Assembly: GCA_009781725.1 (NCBI GenBank)
Contig: WQVF01000015.1
Coordinates: 1-60,015, forward strand
Origin: Defluviitaleaceae bacterium
GTDB taxonomy: Bacteria; Bacillota; Clostridia; Lachnospirales; WQUN01
DNA length: 60,015 nucleotides
Reading direction: 5' to 3'
Below, piece after piece: positions 1 to 8,729 of the stretch. The notes beneath the pieces were generated by a model. That model was not told the origin of the DNA. It did no database searches and saw only the letters and a program-made list of their open reading frames with translations. Every line of letters starts with the position of its first letter. Position 1 is the stretch's first letter. The position numbers and the translations under genes are program-made.

Positions 1-118
1 CAGATAAAGACCAACTCTAACGGCACGGACAGGATTTACAAGCACTAAACCCTGTATTTATTGGCTTTGGTGGTGGTTGGGGTTAAAATGCAAATTTTGT
101 TCACAACAAATACCTCCT
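1..118. other. Left edge, no confident gene
   Basis: No convincing gene is visible. On the minus strand an AGGAGG Shine-Dalgarno sits before a GTG at about position 104. This opens only 19 codons before TAG at 45-47, so it may be the front of a decayed gene or chance. No family recognised. Confidence 0.3.
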
Positions 119-220
119 ATAGTGAATTAAATGAGAAACAGTCCTGACCGAGCCGAAAATCGCGAACGCTTCAACGCGTTTTCGGCGACAGGCAGGACTG
201 ATTTCGAATTAATTCGCTAT
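119..220. repeat. Long imperfect hairpin (about 100 bp)
   Basis: The outer arms (119-146 and 194-220) pair with a few mismatches. The inner arms CCGAAAATCGCG and CGCGTTTTCGG pair across a short AACGCTTCAA-type loop. The element ends right at the 3' end of the broken toxin gene. A second hairpin with a nearly identical loop (AAGCTTCAA followed by CGC) lies at 28563-28646, so this may be a small non-autonomous hairpin family. It has no poly-T tract, so a simple terminator role is not obvious. Confidence 0.6.
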
Positions 221-222
221 AA

Positions 223-596
223 TTACCAAGCCCAAGAGATGTCATATTTTTGAATATTTTCGTCAGCGGTTATTAGAGTCATACCTTCGACATGTGCTGT
301 GGCGACAATCAAGCGGTCAAAAGGGTCACGATGGATTAATGGTAAGTCAAACAAACACTCCATGTAATTGTCTTTAATTGGCAATAGCTCAAATCCATTA
401 TCTTTAATAAGCTCAAGAAATGTCGTAAATCCACCTTCAAACGCATACTTTCCAATATTCATTTTGATGGCGACTTCCCACAATGAAACAACACTGATGT
501 AGTTTGGATGGGATTGTATCTTTCTTTAGTATTAGCAGTTAATCTTTCGCCGTTTAAGAAGCATAAGATTGTGTGAGTGTCCAGCAAATTTTTCAT
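223..596 (-). pseudogene. PIN-domain (VapC-like) toxin, frameshifted
   Basis: PIN-domain ribonuclease toxin of a type II toxin-antitoxin pair, normally about 125 residues. The ATG at 596 overlaps the antitoxin stop as ATGA and opens the typical N-terminus MKNLLDTHTILCFLNG, with the first catalytic Asp. The rest of the domain (ISVVSLWEVAIK, then DRLIVATA and LITADENI with the later acidic residues) is in another frame, which starts after a TAA at about 526-528. The two halves join if one frameshift is placed near 510-530. As written, no full toxin can be made from the ATG. A TTG at 483 could start only the C-terminal 86 residues. It is a true pseudogene, a sequencing error, or less likely programmed frameshifting. 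Confidence 0.8.
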
Positions 597-901
597 TCCA
601 TGTACTCCTTTAATTCATCCAGTGGAGCATCAAAATCATCTGCAATCCACATTTTGCCTTTACCGGAGCCAAAAACGGGGCGTTGTTTTGTATCTGCTAC
701 GATTTTGTGAAGTGAAGCGATTTTTTCTGTAACATCTTTGTGAGGTACTTTTCGCCTTACTTCAAAGGGCAGACCATGATTATCTAAAGATGCGGAAATA
801 AATATCCTTACCGCTGTAGATGTGTCCAAACCTAGACTATTAAAAAGAGAATCTGCCGCCACTTTCATATTATCGTCCATGCGGACTTGTAGAGTTGCCA
901 T
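593..901 (-). CDS. RelB/DinJ-family antitoxin
   Basis: A 102-residue protein with the RelB/DinJ ribbon-helix-helix N-terminus (MATLQVRMDDNMK, then SLGLDTSTAVRIFI), which binds its own operator as a dimer. The variable C-terminus would wrap and block the toxin. The start has a GGAGGTGT Shine-Dalgarno. The stop overlaps the ATG of the PIN toxin gene, so the two are translationally coupled. RelB/DinJ antitoxins are best known with RelE/YafQ-type toxins; here the partner is a PIN protein, a swapped pairing. A sigma-A-like promoter overlapped by a palindrome lies just upstream, as expected for autoregulation. Confidence 0.88.
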   Translation of the reverse strand: MATLQVRMDDNMKVAADSLFNSLGLDTSTAVRIFISASLDNHGLPFEVRRKVPHKDVTEKIASLHKIVADTKQRPVFGSGKGKMWIADDFDAPLDELKEYME

Positions 902-923
902 ACATACACCTCCAATGATTTGT

Positions 924-958
924 AGTGCAATTGTACTGCGTATGTATTATGATGTCAA
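924..958 (-). promoter_or_regulatory. Promoter and operator of the antitoxin-toxin pair
   Basis: Read on the minus strand, TTGACA (958-953) and TACAAT (935-930) are separated by exactly 17 bases, a near-consensus vegetative promoter. The palindrome AGTGCAATTGTACT (924-937) covers the -10 box. This is where a ribbon-helix-helix antitoxin would bind to repress its own operon. The operator role is inferred from position and symmetry. Confidence 0.7.
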
Positions 959-1011
959 AGATTTGTATCGGTTTTATTTGTGGTGAATGTGACATATAAG
1001 CGGTAAATCCA

Positions 1012-1044
1012 TAATTAAGGGGTGCAGACTGCACCCCTTAATTA
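1012..1044. repeat. Near-perfect 33-bp palindrome
   Basis: The arm TAATTAAGGGGTGCAG is followed, after one base, by its exact complement. It lies downstream of the acetyltransferase gene on the minus strand. There is no T-run after it on either strand, so it is a weak candidate for a standard terminator. It could be an mRNA 3'-end stabiliser or a protein-binding site. Confidence 0.5.
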
Positions 1045-1131
1045 CCACTCGGTATTTATTAACGTGCTATTGTATCGTTCTTAACGTCAATATGCCCGAT
1101 TTAATTTGATTTGCCTCTATTTGCGCTAAAT

Positions 1132-1887
1132 CTACAAATCTATCCCAAAATGCAACCGAAGCAACCCATGATACTCACTTTCGCTAGCAGGCTTATGCAC
1201 CTCAACTCCAATCTCACCAAACAATCGCACTTCCCCACCGGCCACGGACTTCCTTCCCGTATCTGTAAAGATATGCACCATATCCTGCTTCCGGAAAATC
1301 GAGTCCGGGTGCTTTTCACAGTAAAATGATACTGCCGTAAAATCCTGCTCTATTTGAGGCTCTAGAGTAAAAGCATATATCCGACTCCAGGCGTCATTCT
1401 TCCAATCGTATAGTATATTTCCCAGGAAATCATCCTTCTCTAGTATGTATTTCTCTCCGCTCTGCCTGCTTACCTTGCCATGTGTAAGAGGCAAAGGTTT
1501 ACGCGGTACCGCTAATCCTACGCCTACATCACATAAATAATCTTCATCACCAATAGATACCAACATTACCCTATGCCGTCGCATGGGGATTTCAGGTTCA
1601 TCCTTAAGAAACCTCGCCATATAATCCGTTACCTTAAAGCCTAAGCTTCGCAGTAACCATGCAAACAACGCGTTTAACTCAAAGCAATAACCCCCTCGGC
1701 CACGAGTCACTACCTTTTCATAGATATCTTCAATTTTAAGGGATATTGGTACGCCCCGTACTATGTCCAGGTTTTCATAAGGTACGGTTTGTAAGTGGTT
1801 GCGCTGTAAGGCATGTAATGTGTCAAAGTTTCGTTTTGGTTTGCCCGTAAAACCTATGCGCTTTAGATATGCTGCGATTTTGTCCAT
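1132..1887 (-). CDS. Arylamine N-acetyltransferase
   Basis: Cytosolic enzyme that moves an acyl group from acyl-CoA to arylamines or related amines. The Cys-His-Asp triad of the NAT family is visible: Cys in RGGYCFELN (about residue 68), His in RRHRVML (about 105) and Asp in YLCDVGVG (about 120). The length of 251 residues is normal. The ATG at 1887 is preferred over the in-frame TTG at 1899 because a GGAGGAAAAT Shine-Dalgarno lies directly before it and the TTG would lie inside that site. It stands alone; the CotH gene upstream ends at 1967 and a dispersed repeat sits between them. The substrate cannot be read from sequence. Confidence 0.9.
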   Translation of the reverse strand: MDKIAAYLKRIGFTGKPKRNFDTLHALQRNHLQTVPYENLDIVRGVPISLKIEDIYEKVVTRGRGGYCFELNALFAWLLRSLGFKVTDYMARFLKDEPEIPMRRHRVMLVSIGDEDYLCDVGVGLAVPRKPLPLTHGKVSRQSGEKYILEKDDFLGNILYDWKNDAWSRIYAFTLEPQIEQDFTAVSFYCEKHPDSIFRKQDMVHIFTDTGRKSVAGGEVRLFGEIGVEVHKPASESEYHGLLRLHFGIDL

Positions 1888-1903
1888 ATTTTCCTCCAAG
1901 AGG

Positions 1904-1966
1904 CAAGCGGGAGTGCTTGCACTCCCATTTGACCCGCAAATACTAAGTGTGAAGCGGTTTTCCTTT
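1904..1966. repeat. Dispersed repeat D, copy 1
   Basis: About 63 bp that match 26278-26339 at most positions. Both contain a short hairpin (GGGAGTGCTTGCACTCCC here) followed by ATTTGACCCGCAAA and a GTGTGAAGCGGTTTT-like segment. Both copies sit in the gap just after a minus-strand gene and before the next gene. Differences between the copies keep the hairpin paired, which suggests selection on RNA or DNA structure. Confidence 0.75.
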
Positions 1967-4900
1967 TTAATAAGGTGAGTCCATTTCGTGAATAGGTCTT
2001 AAATCCCTGCTGATATGATTCATCGCCCTATATTGGGGGCTTGTTAGCATGACTATCCTGCGGGTCGTAAAGCCCCAATAAATATCAAAGTCCAGCAGCT
2101 CGGCTATAACCCTAAGGGGAACATACAAATATCCACCGATAATCAAAGAGCCCGGGGCATCAAAGTACAGCCTTTCCCAGTTTACCGTAAAGTACAAATC
2201 CCCTGCCCGATGAATCATTAAAATATCCTCGCCATGGAGGGCAAATATCCCCGTTTCCGCATTATATATAGACTCTAGGCCAAGCAATTCTGCCACACCC
2301 TGTATAGGAAACATTATCCGGTTTTGCAAATTAATTGGGGCAAAGTCAAGGTCAAGAACCTCTCCGTCTACAGAGATATCAATTGGGGCCCTGTATGTGT
2401 GATGCTCCACCAAAGCCCAAAGTGGGTCATAATCTGGCATTCTTCCGTTGAAAAAGTCATCCATCCACCGGGTACGCGTTTCCAGCCAGTCAAGTAAATG
2501 CTCCACCTGGCCGATAAAACTCTCAATTTCCACTATGCCCTCTGGGGTACGGGTACGAGGGACAACCACCCCAAGGATAGGATGCCGTTCAAAGTTGCGG
2601 TCAAAATCCGCCTCCAAATGCCTGGCAATAAGCCGTACATGCTCCATGGTTTGGGCTATTTCCCGGTCAACAATTTCATTCCATCTTGCTACCACAGCAT
2701 CAAAAAACTCCGGCAAAAGCATTAAATGCCGGTACCAATAATTAAACAATGCCACATACAAGTCCTCGGGGCCGTACCCCATTGGCTGGGTAAAAGAATT
2801 ACCCGCCGCAAGGTCAAAATCCCACACCGGGCCCATAAACAGCCTGCGATCATCGCCCTGGCCTCTGATATACATAAATATGCTAAGCTGGCTAAAGACG
2901 TCAAACTCCTTCATCCATTCATGTACCAAGTAGAAATCTATAAAGGAATCCAAATCTATTAGCGCAGTAATTTCCTCAAAACTTTGGCGGCGTATGGCAT
3001 AACTCACTCTGTGTAAATAATCGTAAACATAGGCCACATGCTCCGGGGTACGACGGCGGCGATTATTGGGGTATCGTATGTCATACAGCAAGCCGTTTAC
3101 ATTTACATAGGTATCGTTTGTCACCCCGCCCTGGCTGGCTCTGGCATCCAATTCCAAGAAAAAATCGCTCTTCCCAGGATCCTCATCCCAGACAAGCTGC
3201 ATCCTCCCCGGATTAACATCCCGTTCATCCGTTAGGAGATATACCCCCATATATTCTTCGTTTACATATAAATGCACATGACGAGGAGTCGGCGTAAAAC
3301 TCAAGCCGCTTAGCAGATTTCCAAGGTACAGAGCCGTATAATTCCGAAAAAGAGAGCGATCAAAAAAGTCCGCAAGAAGTATCCAGTCCGTAGCTGCATA
3401 TCCGGAACCAAGCAAGGGCTGCGCTTCGGCAAAACGAAGGCGGAGAGGTCTTTTTTGCCCACCCTGCGCCCATGTAGAATTACCTCGGCCCCTGAAACTA
3501 GCATCCACCGGGTCAAAATTTAGAATACTTAGGGCAGAACCGGAAACCGCAACGGTACCATCATGCCAAAAAGCCCGGCTTACATTAAAAGGGTCATAAT
3601 ACGTAGTCAGATGCAGGCTTGGTAGATTGCTTACAAACAGATTCCCAGGGGGAGTGGTAAACCTCGTTGTATGGGGGATACGCGGCTCAGGTTCTTCGGG
3701 AATAATGGTTTCGATAGCTACTACCTCATCCCACCATTCGTTAATCCAGTCATACCGCCGTTCAAAGAAAATCGTCAGCCAATATGCCCGCCCCTCAAAC
3801 CAGGCAAGGAGATATTCCACCTGGCCTTGAAAGGTATCTATTTCCCGAGTTTCCTGGGGCAACATCACAAACCATGGCGGATTTCCGCCAAGTATATGGT
3901 CATGTCGCTCAAAATTGCGCAAGAAGGATGCCTCGTATTCCGTCGCCAGATATGCGATATGGTCAATCATTTGCCGGATTTCATTATCCTTAATTTCATC
4001 CCATCGTTGGGCCACCAAATCAAAAATCTCTGGAGTAGAAAGCATATGCCTAAACCAATGATTCCGCCAACCGGCTAGCATATGGGTATAAGCCGTCCAA
4101 TAAAGGGTGTTGCCAGCCGACCTATCAAAATCCCAAACCGGGCCAAAAAAAATACGACGCTCCTCCCCTTGCGCCCGAAGGGTCATAAATACGCTAAAGG
4201 CGGGTACGTCGACATTTTTCATAAATTCCTGCACCAGGAAAAAATCAATCATTGAGGGTATGTCAATTACCTGTTGTATCGCTTCAAAATCTCTGGAACG
4301 GATAATTTCATCTGCGTTGCGTACAAAGTCACGGAGATATTCCAGATGACCATCCCAGTCCCGTTGCCTTGGGAAACGGATATCATAGGACCGGGCTTCT
4401 TCCCCTACCCCTGCAGTAAAGAAGGTTATGTCCTCTACATTATAATCAGCCCATGTACCTTCCACATGGCCATCCAGCTCAAACATAAACTCACTAAGGG
4501 CAGGGTCAGGGTTAAAATGAAGGGGGCCCCTGCCCGGCTCTGGGTTTCTTTCATCGGTAAGCTCATAGAGGCCCTTATATTCGCCGTTTACATATAAATG
4601 TACAAACTGAGAAGACGGGGTGAAGTCCATGGTTTCACTCAACAGACCTCCCAGATATAACGCGGAGTGATTGCGTAATATCCCTGGGTCAAACAGGTTG
4701 GCCAACAAAATCCAATCCCGATGGGCATACTCACTGCCAAACATATGGCGCGCTTCCGGGAAGCGCAGGCGAAGTGGACGTTTTTCCGACCCTCTTACCC
4801 AGGTAGAGTTCCCCCGGCCTCGTATTCTGACAGCTACATCATTAAAATTATATGCCGCATCTGCGCCCCAAAGGGTCGCGGCACCATTATGCCAAAAACT

Positions 4901-5170
4901 ACGCTCCACAGCGAACGGGTCATAATCCGATACCAGATGCAAAGAAGGAAAACCTGCATAGCGTCGGGGCGATGGCATAATCGGGGCATTAAGCTGCGGG
5001 GTAATTTCATCGTCAACTCTAATCGGAGATATTATTTCAGCGGTAAGCAAATCCCCTGTTGTTTCAGTCCATATCAGTCCATTTTGTATAACATCATATT
5101 CTGTGTCACCGCAGGCAGAGAGGAACACGGCTATTGCTATAAGAAAAAATATAATTAATCGTTTTCGCAC
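1967..5170 (-). CDS. Lipoprotein with two tandem CotH kinase-like domains
   Basis: About 1067 residues. The N-terminus is a lipoprotein signal with lipobox LSAC (Cys about 20). The GTG at 5170 is chosen because GGGGTGAACT precedes it and it gives a clean signal peptide; an in-frame GTG lies 9 bases upstream. Two CotH domains follow (about 75-475 and 520-910). Each has RGRGNSTW near its start and GPVWDFD plus AGN in its centre, the Asp-rich CotH active-site region. The C-terminal 100 residues, with FPIQGVAELLG and VPLRVIAELLDFD, look like a copper-amine-oxidase N-terminal-like surface domain. CotH proteins phosphorylate proteins on spore coats or are attached to cellulosomes; the target here is unknown. 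It lies 115 bases downstream of a cell-wall enzyme gene in the same direction. Confidence 0.85.
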   Translation of the reverse strand: MRKRLIIFFLIAIAVFLSACGDTEYDVIQNGLIWTETTGDLLTAEIISPIRVDDEITPQLNAPIMPSPRRYAGFPSLHLVSDYDPFAVERSFWHNGAATLWGADAAYNFNDVAVRIRGRGNSTWVRGSEKRPLRLRFPEARHMFGSEYAHRDWILLANLFDPGILRNHSALYLGGLLSETMDFTPSSQFVHLYVNGEYKGLYELTDERNPEPGRGPLHFNPDPALSEFMFELDGHVEGTWADYNVEDITFFTAGVGEEARSYDIRFPRQRDWDGHLEYLRDFVRNADEIIRSRDFEAIQQVIDIPSMIDFFLVQEFMKNVDVPAFSVFMTLRAQGEERRIFFGPVWDFDRSAGNTLYWTAYTHMLAGWRNHWFRHMLSTPEIFDLVAQRWDEIKDNEIRQMIDHIAYLATEYEASFLRNFERHDHILGGNPPWFVMLPQETREIDTFQGQVEYLLAWFEGRAYWLTIFFERRYDWINEWWDEVVAIETIIPEEPEPRIPHTTRFTTPPGNLFVSNLPSLHLTTYYDPFNVSRAFWHDGTVAVSGSALSILNFDPVDASFRGRGNSTWAQGGQKRPLRLRFAEAQPLLGSGYAATDWILLADFFDRSLFRNYTALYLGNLLSGLSFTPTPRHVHLYVNEEYMGVYLLTDERDVNPGRMQLVWDEDPGKSDFFLELDARASQGGVTNDTYVNVNGLLYDIRYPNNRRRRTPEHVAYVYDYLHRVSYAIRRQSFEEITALIDLDSFIDFYLVHEWMKEFDVFSQLSIFMYIRGQGDDRRLFMGPVWDFDLAAGNSFTQPMGYGPEDLYVALFNYWYRHLMLLPEFFDAVVARWNEIVDREIAQTMEHVRLIARHLEADFDRNFERHPILGVVVPRTRTPEGIVEIESFIGQVEHLLDWLETRTRWMDDFFNGRMPDYDPLWALVEHHTYRAPIDISVDGEVLDLDFAPINLQNRIMFPIQGVAELLGLESIYNAETGIFALHGEDILMIHRAGDLYFTVNWERLYFDAPGSLIIGGYLYVPLRVIAELLDFDIYWGFTTRRIVMLTSPQYRAMNHISRDLRPIHEMDSPY

Positions 5171-5285
5171 ACAGTTCACCCCTACAAAACAGCGAGTAAT
5201 ATAAAATAATCAGTAAAACACGCAAAAATCATACAAAAACTATACTAAAAAGGTATGGTCAAAACGACAAAAATATATATTACGT

Positions 5286-8228
5286 CTATCGATAATACCC
5301 CAAAATAGCGTTGACCATCCCCCAAACCAACTCATTCTGGTACCGGGGGTTAATCATCCATGCAAAGTCCTGGATATTATTCATAAAGCTAATCTCCACA
5401 AGCACCGATGTGGCCCATACGGGACGTACCACAAAGAAATTGGCCTGGTGGACCGTGGGATGGCGGGTTGTCAACGGATTAATATAATGGAGGCTATTCA
5501 TAAAATGGGTGGCGGCAGGCAAGCTATTCGGATTGCGGTACCACATGGTAAAACCATGGATATTGGCGGCATTGGTAGTCTCCGCTGTAGAGTTTGCATG
5601 AATAGAAATAAACATATCCGGCATTATTCTACGACTGATATTTACCCGCTCCTGCAAGGTATAAAAAGACTCCGCTGTATCCCGGATTATTGTTACCTCA
5701 GCACCCAAAAGCCGCAAACGCTCAGCCAGTAAGAGAGCATTTGTTAACACGATTTCAGCCTCAGGCAGCTCCGCACCCATAGGCCCAAGGGCTCCAGGGT
5801 CATCTCCGCCATGGCCTGCGTCCAACACAAAGGTAAACCCGGCAAGGGGATAATCGCCCTCCGCAAGAGCGCGGCGATGGCGCAGCACCAGACGCAGCTC
5901 CCCGTCCTCATATTCTATATAAAAGCCCTCAAGTCTGGAATCTGGGTCCATAGTCATAAAATACGCTGGGGCACCGTTGTGGGTGCCGATATGGATTTCA
6001 TCAAACATCGTACTCCCTGGAGTATAAAATATCGGAGGCAAGCTGTCTTGGAAGCCCATGGTTACAATTAATTCCTCACCATCGAACTCCGCATATACAA
6101 TCGGGAATATATCACTGTTCCATATGATTTTATCATGATTTTCCCCCAGGATATATCGCCCTTCGGATAAATATCCGGCAAGAGCCACTAAGGGAGAGGG
6201 TTCCGCAGTTTCTACCCATCTGCGCAGGTTAGCGGATTGTGTCCATACCCCGGATGCAAGGCGAGTCCATTCCCCTTGGACTGCCACAACACGGTCAATC
6301 TGACCTCGATGTACCAGCCAGTGTGAGCCACCTGTTATGGTTGCTCCTGGGAAAAGCCATGTATATTCCGCTGTTACTTCCGCATAAACCCTAGCGTCAG
6401 GGCCGATTTGCGTTATTCTTCCCGCTGCGGTTGCGTTGGCGGTTATGCCATTCCAGGTCATGGAGTATACAGGACGGCCCAGGTCTGTTACAGCGTCAGA
6501 CGCGGCATTTGCATTGGGTGTAAAGGTACCTGTAAACCGGGCGGGGACAATATTCCCGGCGGTGGCACGCAGATCAGGATTAACCTGTGTAAGCTGAATA
6601 GTCTCGTTCCCAATCTGCACGGTAACAGTTGCACCACCAGGGGCAGTTGCCGCAAGCTGTACGGTTTCACCTACTCTGGCCCATTCATCGTATGCAGGTA
6701 GCACATTTGTTACCGTTGCCGTTGTCATAGGAGGAGTTGGGGTAGCCTGAGCCGGCGCATTATTGGTAATAACCCTGGTAACAGACGGCTGGCCTTCCTG
6801 TGTGAAGGTAAAGCTGTTATCCCCTCGCACCAAGGGCATAAATATGCTAAAGAAACCTTCGCCAGTGCGGTTTGTGACAGGCTCACCATTTACATACAAT
6901 GGCAGACTTGGAACAGAACTGCCAAAGAAATTAAAACCTGCGGCATCAACGACGGTCATATCCCTGCGAGGCTGCGCTACAAGCAAATCTTCTATATAAA
7001 AAAGTGGAGCAGCTGGAGGAGTAGGAGTAGCCTCTGGTATATGCCTATCAAAGAACCGGCCGATATCGTCCCCTAAAGCCCCAACCATATGTGTGTAGCG
7101 GAAAAAGATATTGCCTCGTACCACATCTGATTCTGCATTACGATAAAGCTGCTGCAGGATTACGCCTTCCCAATTGGGACGCCCCAGTACCTCCCGATAA
7201 ACCGCAAGACCGATATAAAGACATACATCCGTATCCCGGACCAAATCTTCCCACCAGGTCAGCACCCGTTCATAGTCGGCAACTTCAAAGCCAAAGTACC
7301 AATATATTTGAGGAACAATATAGTCCACCCAGCCTTCCAATACCCAGCGACGGGTGTCAGCATACTGGGAATGAAAGCTTTCCGAGCCACGGGTATCGCT
7401 GCCTCTTGGGTCGTTGCTGCGGTTCATCCAGATAGCCCTGGGGGAAACTCCAAAGCGCACGTCTGGGTCAAGGTTACGTACTGTGGCTTGCAATAATCTT
7501 ATCATCTCGTTGATATTTTCCCGCCGCCAGTCATGGATGTTCATCCCGCCGCCGTGAGCGGCAAAGCTGACACTATCCGGGAAGTCGCGGCTGGGGTAGA
7601 AATAGTCATCCAGATGAATTCCATCTATGTCATAGTTGCGAATTATATGTGCTACTCCGTCGGCAATAAGCTGGCGTACTTCCGGCAAGCCCGGGTCAAA
7701 GAAAAGAGAGCTGCCATAAGCCACAGCCCAACTGGGGTTTTCACGGGCAGGATGGCCTGGTGCTAAGCGGCGCACATCAGTTATATTTTCGTTAGGGTAT
7801 GTTATCCGATATGGGTTAATCCAGGCATGGACTTCTATGCCCAAAGCATGGGCCCGCTCAATCCAATATGCAAGAGGGTCGAAGCCATCAGGGGGAGCTT
7901 GACCTTGGGTGCCAGAAATCATAGCGGACCATGGAAAATAATCCGACTGATATAATGCATCCGCCGCCGGGCGCACCTGTACAAAGACAGCGTTAATGCC
8001 AAGGACATAAGCACGGCCTAGGATTTCATCAATTTCCCGGCGCATTTCTGCCGGACTCATGCCTCGACGGGAAGGGAAGTCCAGATTATATGCCGAGGTA
8101 ACCCAAAGCCCTCGCATTTCTGTTGAAGCAGGAACAGGCTGACCGATTACTTGAGCATTGGGGGCAAAGGCAAGAAGAAGAGCGACGATGCAAAGAATAA
8201 GTACAAATGGGGTTTGGAATTTTTTCAT
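5286..8228 (-). CDS. GHL10-type glycoside hydrolase fused to an N-acetylmuramoyl-L-alanine amidase
   Basis: About 980 residues, secreted. The ATG at 8228 (MKKFQTPFVL) follows GCGAGGTCC and gives a typical signal peptide; an earlier in-frame start at 8270 lacks this. Residues about 35-400 match the GHL10/DUF187 glycosidase-like family (EMRGLWVTSAYNLDFPS, HAWINPYRIT, DGIHLDDYFYP, VDYIVPQIYWYF). A middle region looks Ig- or SH3-like with a Thr/Pro linker. The last 190 residues are an Amidase_3 domain with LDAGHGGDDPGA, SIHANST and VEISFMNN, the zinc-ligand and catalytic motifs. The fusion suggests one enzyme that cuts both glycan and stem peptide of cell wall. Confidence 0.88.
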   Translation of the reverse strand: MKKFQTPFVLILCIVALLLAFAPNAQVIGQPVPASTEMRGLWVTSAYNLDFPSRRGMSPAEMRREIDEILGRAYVLGINAVFVQVRPAADALYQSDYFPWSAMISGTQGQAPPDGFDPLAYWIERAHALGIEVHAWINPYRITYPNENITDVRRLAPGHPARENPSWAVAYGSSLFFDPGLPEVRQLIADGVAHIIRNYDIDGIHLDDYFYPSRDFPDSVSFAAHGGGMNIHDWRRENINEMIRLLQATVRNLDPDVRFGVSPRAIWMNRSNDPRGSDTRGSESFHSQYADTRRWVLEGWVDYIVPQIYWYFGFEVADYERVLTWWEDLVRDTDVCLYIGLAVYREVLGRPNWEGVILQQLYRNAESDVVRGNIFFRYTHMVGALGDDIGRFFDRHIPEATPTPPAAPLFYIEDLLVAQPRRDMTVVDAAGFNFFGSSVPSLPLYVNGEPVTNRTGEGFFSIFMPLVRGDNSFTFTQEGQPSVTRVITNNAPAQATPTPPMTTATVTNVLPAYDEWARVGETVQLAATAPGGATVTVQIGNETIQLTQVNPDLRATAGNIVPARFTGTFTPNANAASDAVTDLGRPVYSMTWNGITANATAAGRITQIGPDARVYAEVTAEYTWLFPGATITGGSHWLVHRGQIDRVVAVQGEWTRLASGVWTQSANLRRWVETAEPSPLVALAGYLSEGRYILGENHDKIIWNSDIFPIVYAEFDGEELIVTMGFQDSLPPIFYTPGSTMFDEIHIGTHNGAPAYFMTMDPDSRLEGFYIEYEDGELRLVLRHRRALAEGDYPLAGFTFVLDAGHGGDDPGALGPMGAELPEAEIVLTNALLLAERLRLLGAEVTIIRDTAESFYTLQERVNISRRIMPDMFISIHANSTAETTNAANIHGFTMWYRNPNSLPAATHFMNSLHYINPLTTRHPTVHQANFFVVRPVWATSVLVEISFMNNIQDFAWMINPRYQNELVWGMVNAILGYYR

Positions 8229-8729
8229 AAAGGACCTCGCTTTATCACGACAAACACGCAACGTGTACACATTAATATAACATGTTCTTTCACCGGCATT
8301 TTTATGCAGCGGTGGGTATTTATGTCGGCTAAATTATAACATGGCGGCGGTGTTAGAACAATTTTGAACTTGTAAAAAATACTAAGATTTTGCAAAATTT
8401 TTCAGCTCTCTCACAACGCAAGCTCATATTTATCTATTTGCGGAAAATTAATTTATCGAAATGCATGTAGACTTATTGACATACAATGAAGCAGCCAATA
8501 ACAAGTGAAAGTATCAGAGATGATATTTACGTTGGTATGGCCTTGTTTGATTTTGGTTATTTGCATAGACAGACAGAAAACTGGGCAGCTGCTATAGAAT
8601 TGATATTAAATATTGCCAATATATGTATTGACAATAATTATGTAAATGTTACCATATAGACAGAAGCCTACATAGACTGAGTGTACGCAGTTAGCGTTGG
8701 ACAAATAATATTTCTATTGGAGGTTCAAA
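8229..8729. other. 500-bp gap between divergent genes
   Basis: An AT-rich region that must hold the promoters of the minus-strand hydrolase and the plus-strand C39-like gene. TTGACA occurs at about 8629-8634 on the plus strand but no strong -10 box is clear. The only open frame of note is the 57-codon frame at 8486-8659, listed separately. Confidence 0.4.
8486..8659 (+). CDS. Possible 57-residue small protein
   Basis: An ATG frame of 57 codons ending at TAG 8657-8659. The predicted product has an amphipathic, protein-like composition (IYVGMALFDFGYL, then ENWAAAIELILNIAN) with no low-complexity stretch. There is no visible Shine-Dalgarno, in contrast with almost every other gene here. It may be a remnant or chance. 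No family recognised. Confidence 0.22.
   Translation: MKQPITSESIRDDIYVGMALFDFGYLHRQTENWAAAIELILNIANICIDNNYVNVTI

Noticed and set aside
8629..8660. Promoter for the C39-like peptidase
   Set aside because: TTGACA is present but no -10 box at normal spacing could be named with confidence.
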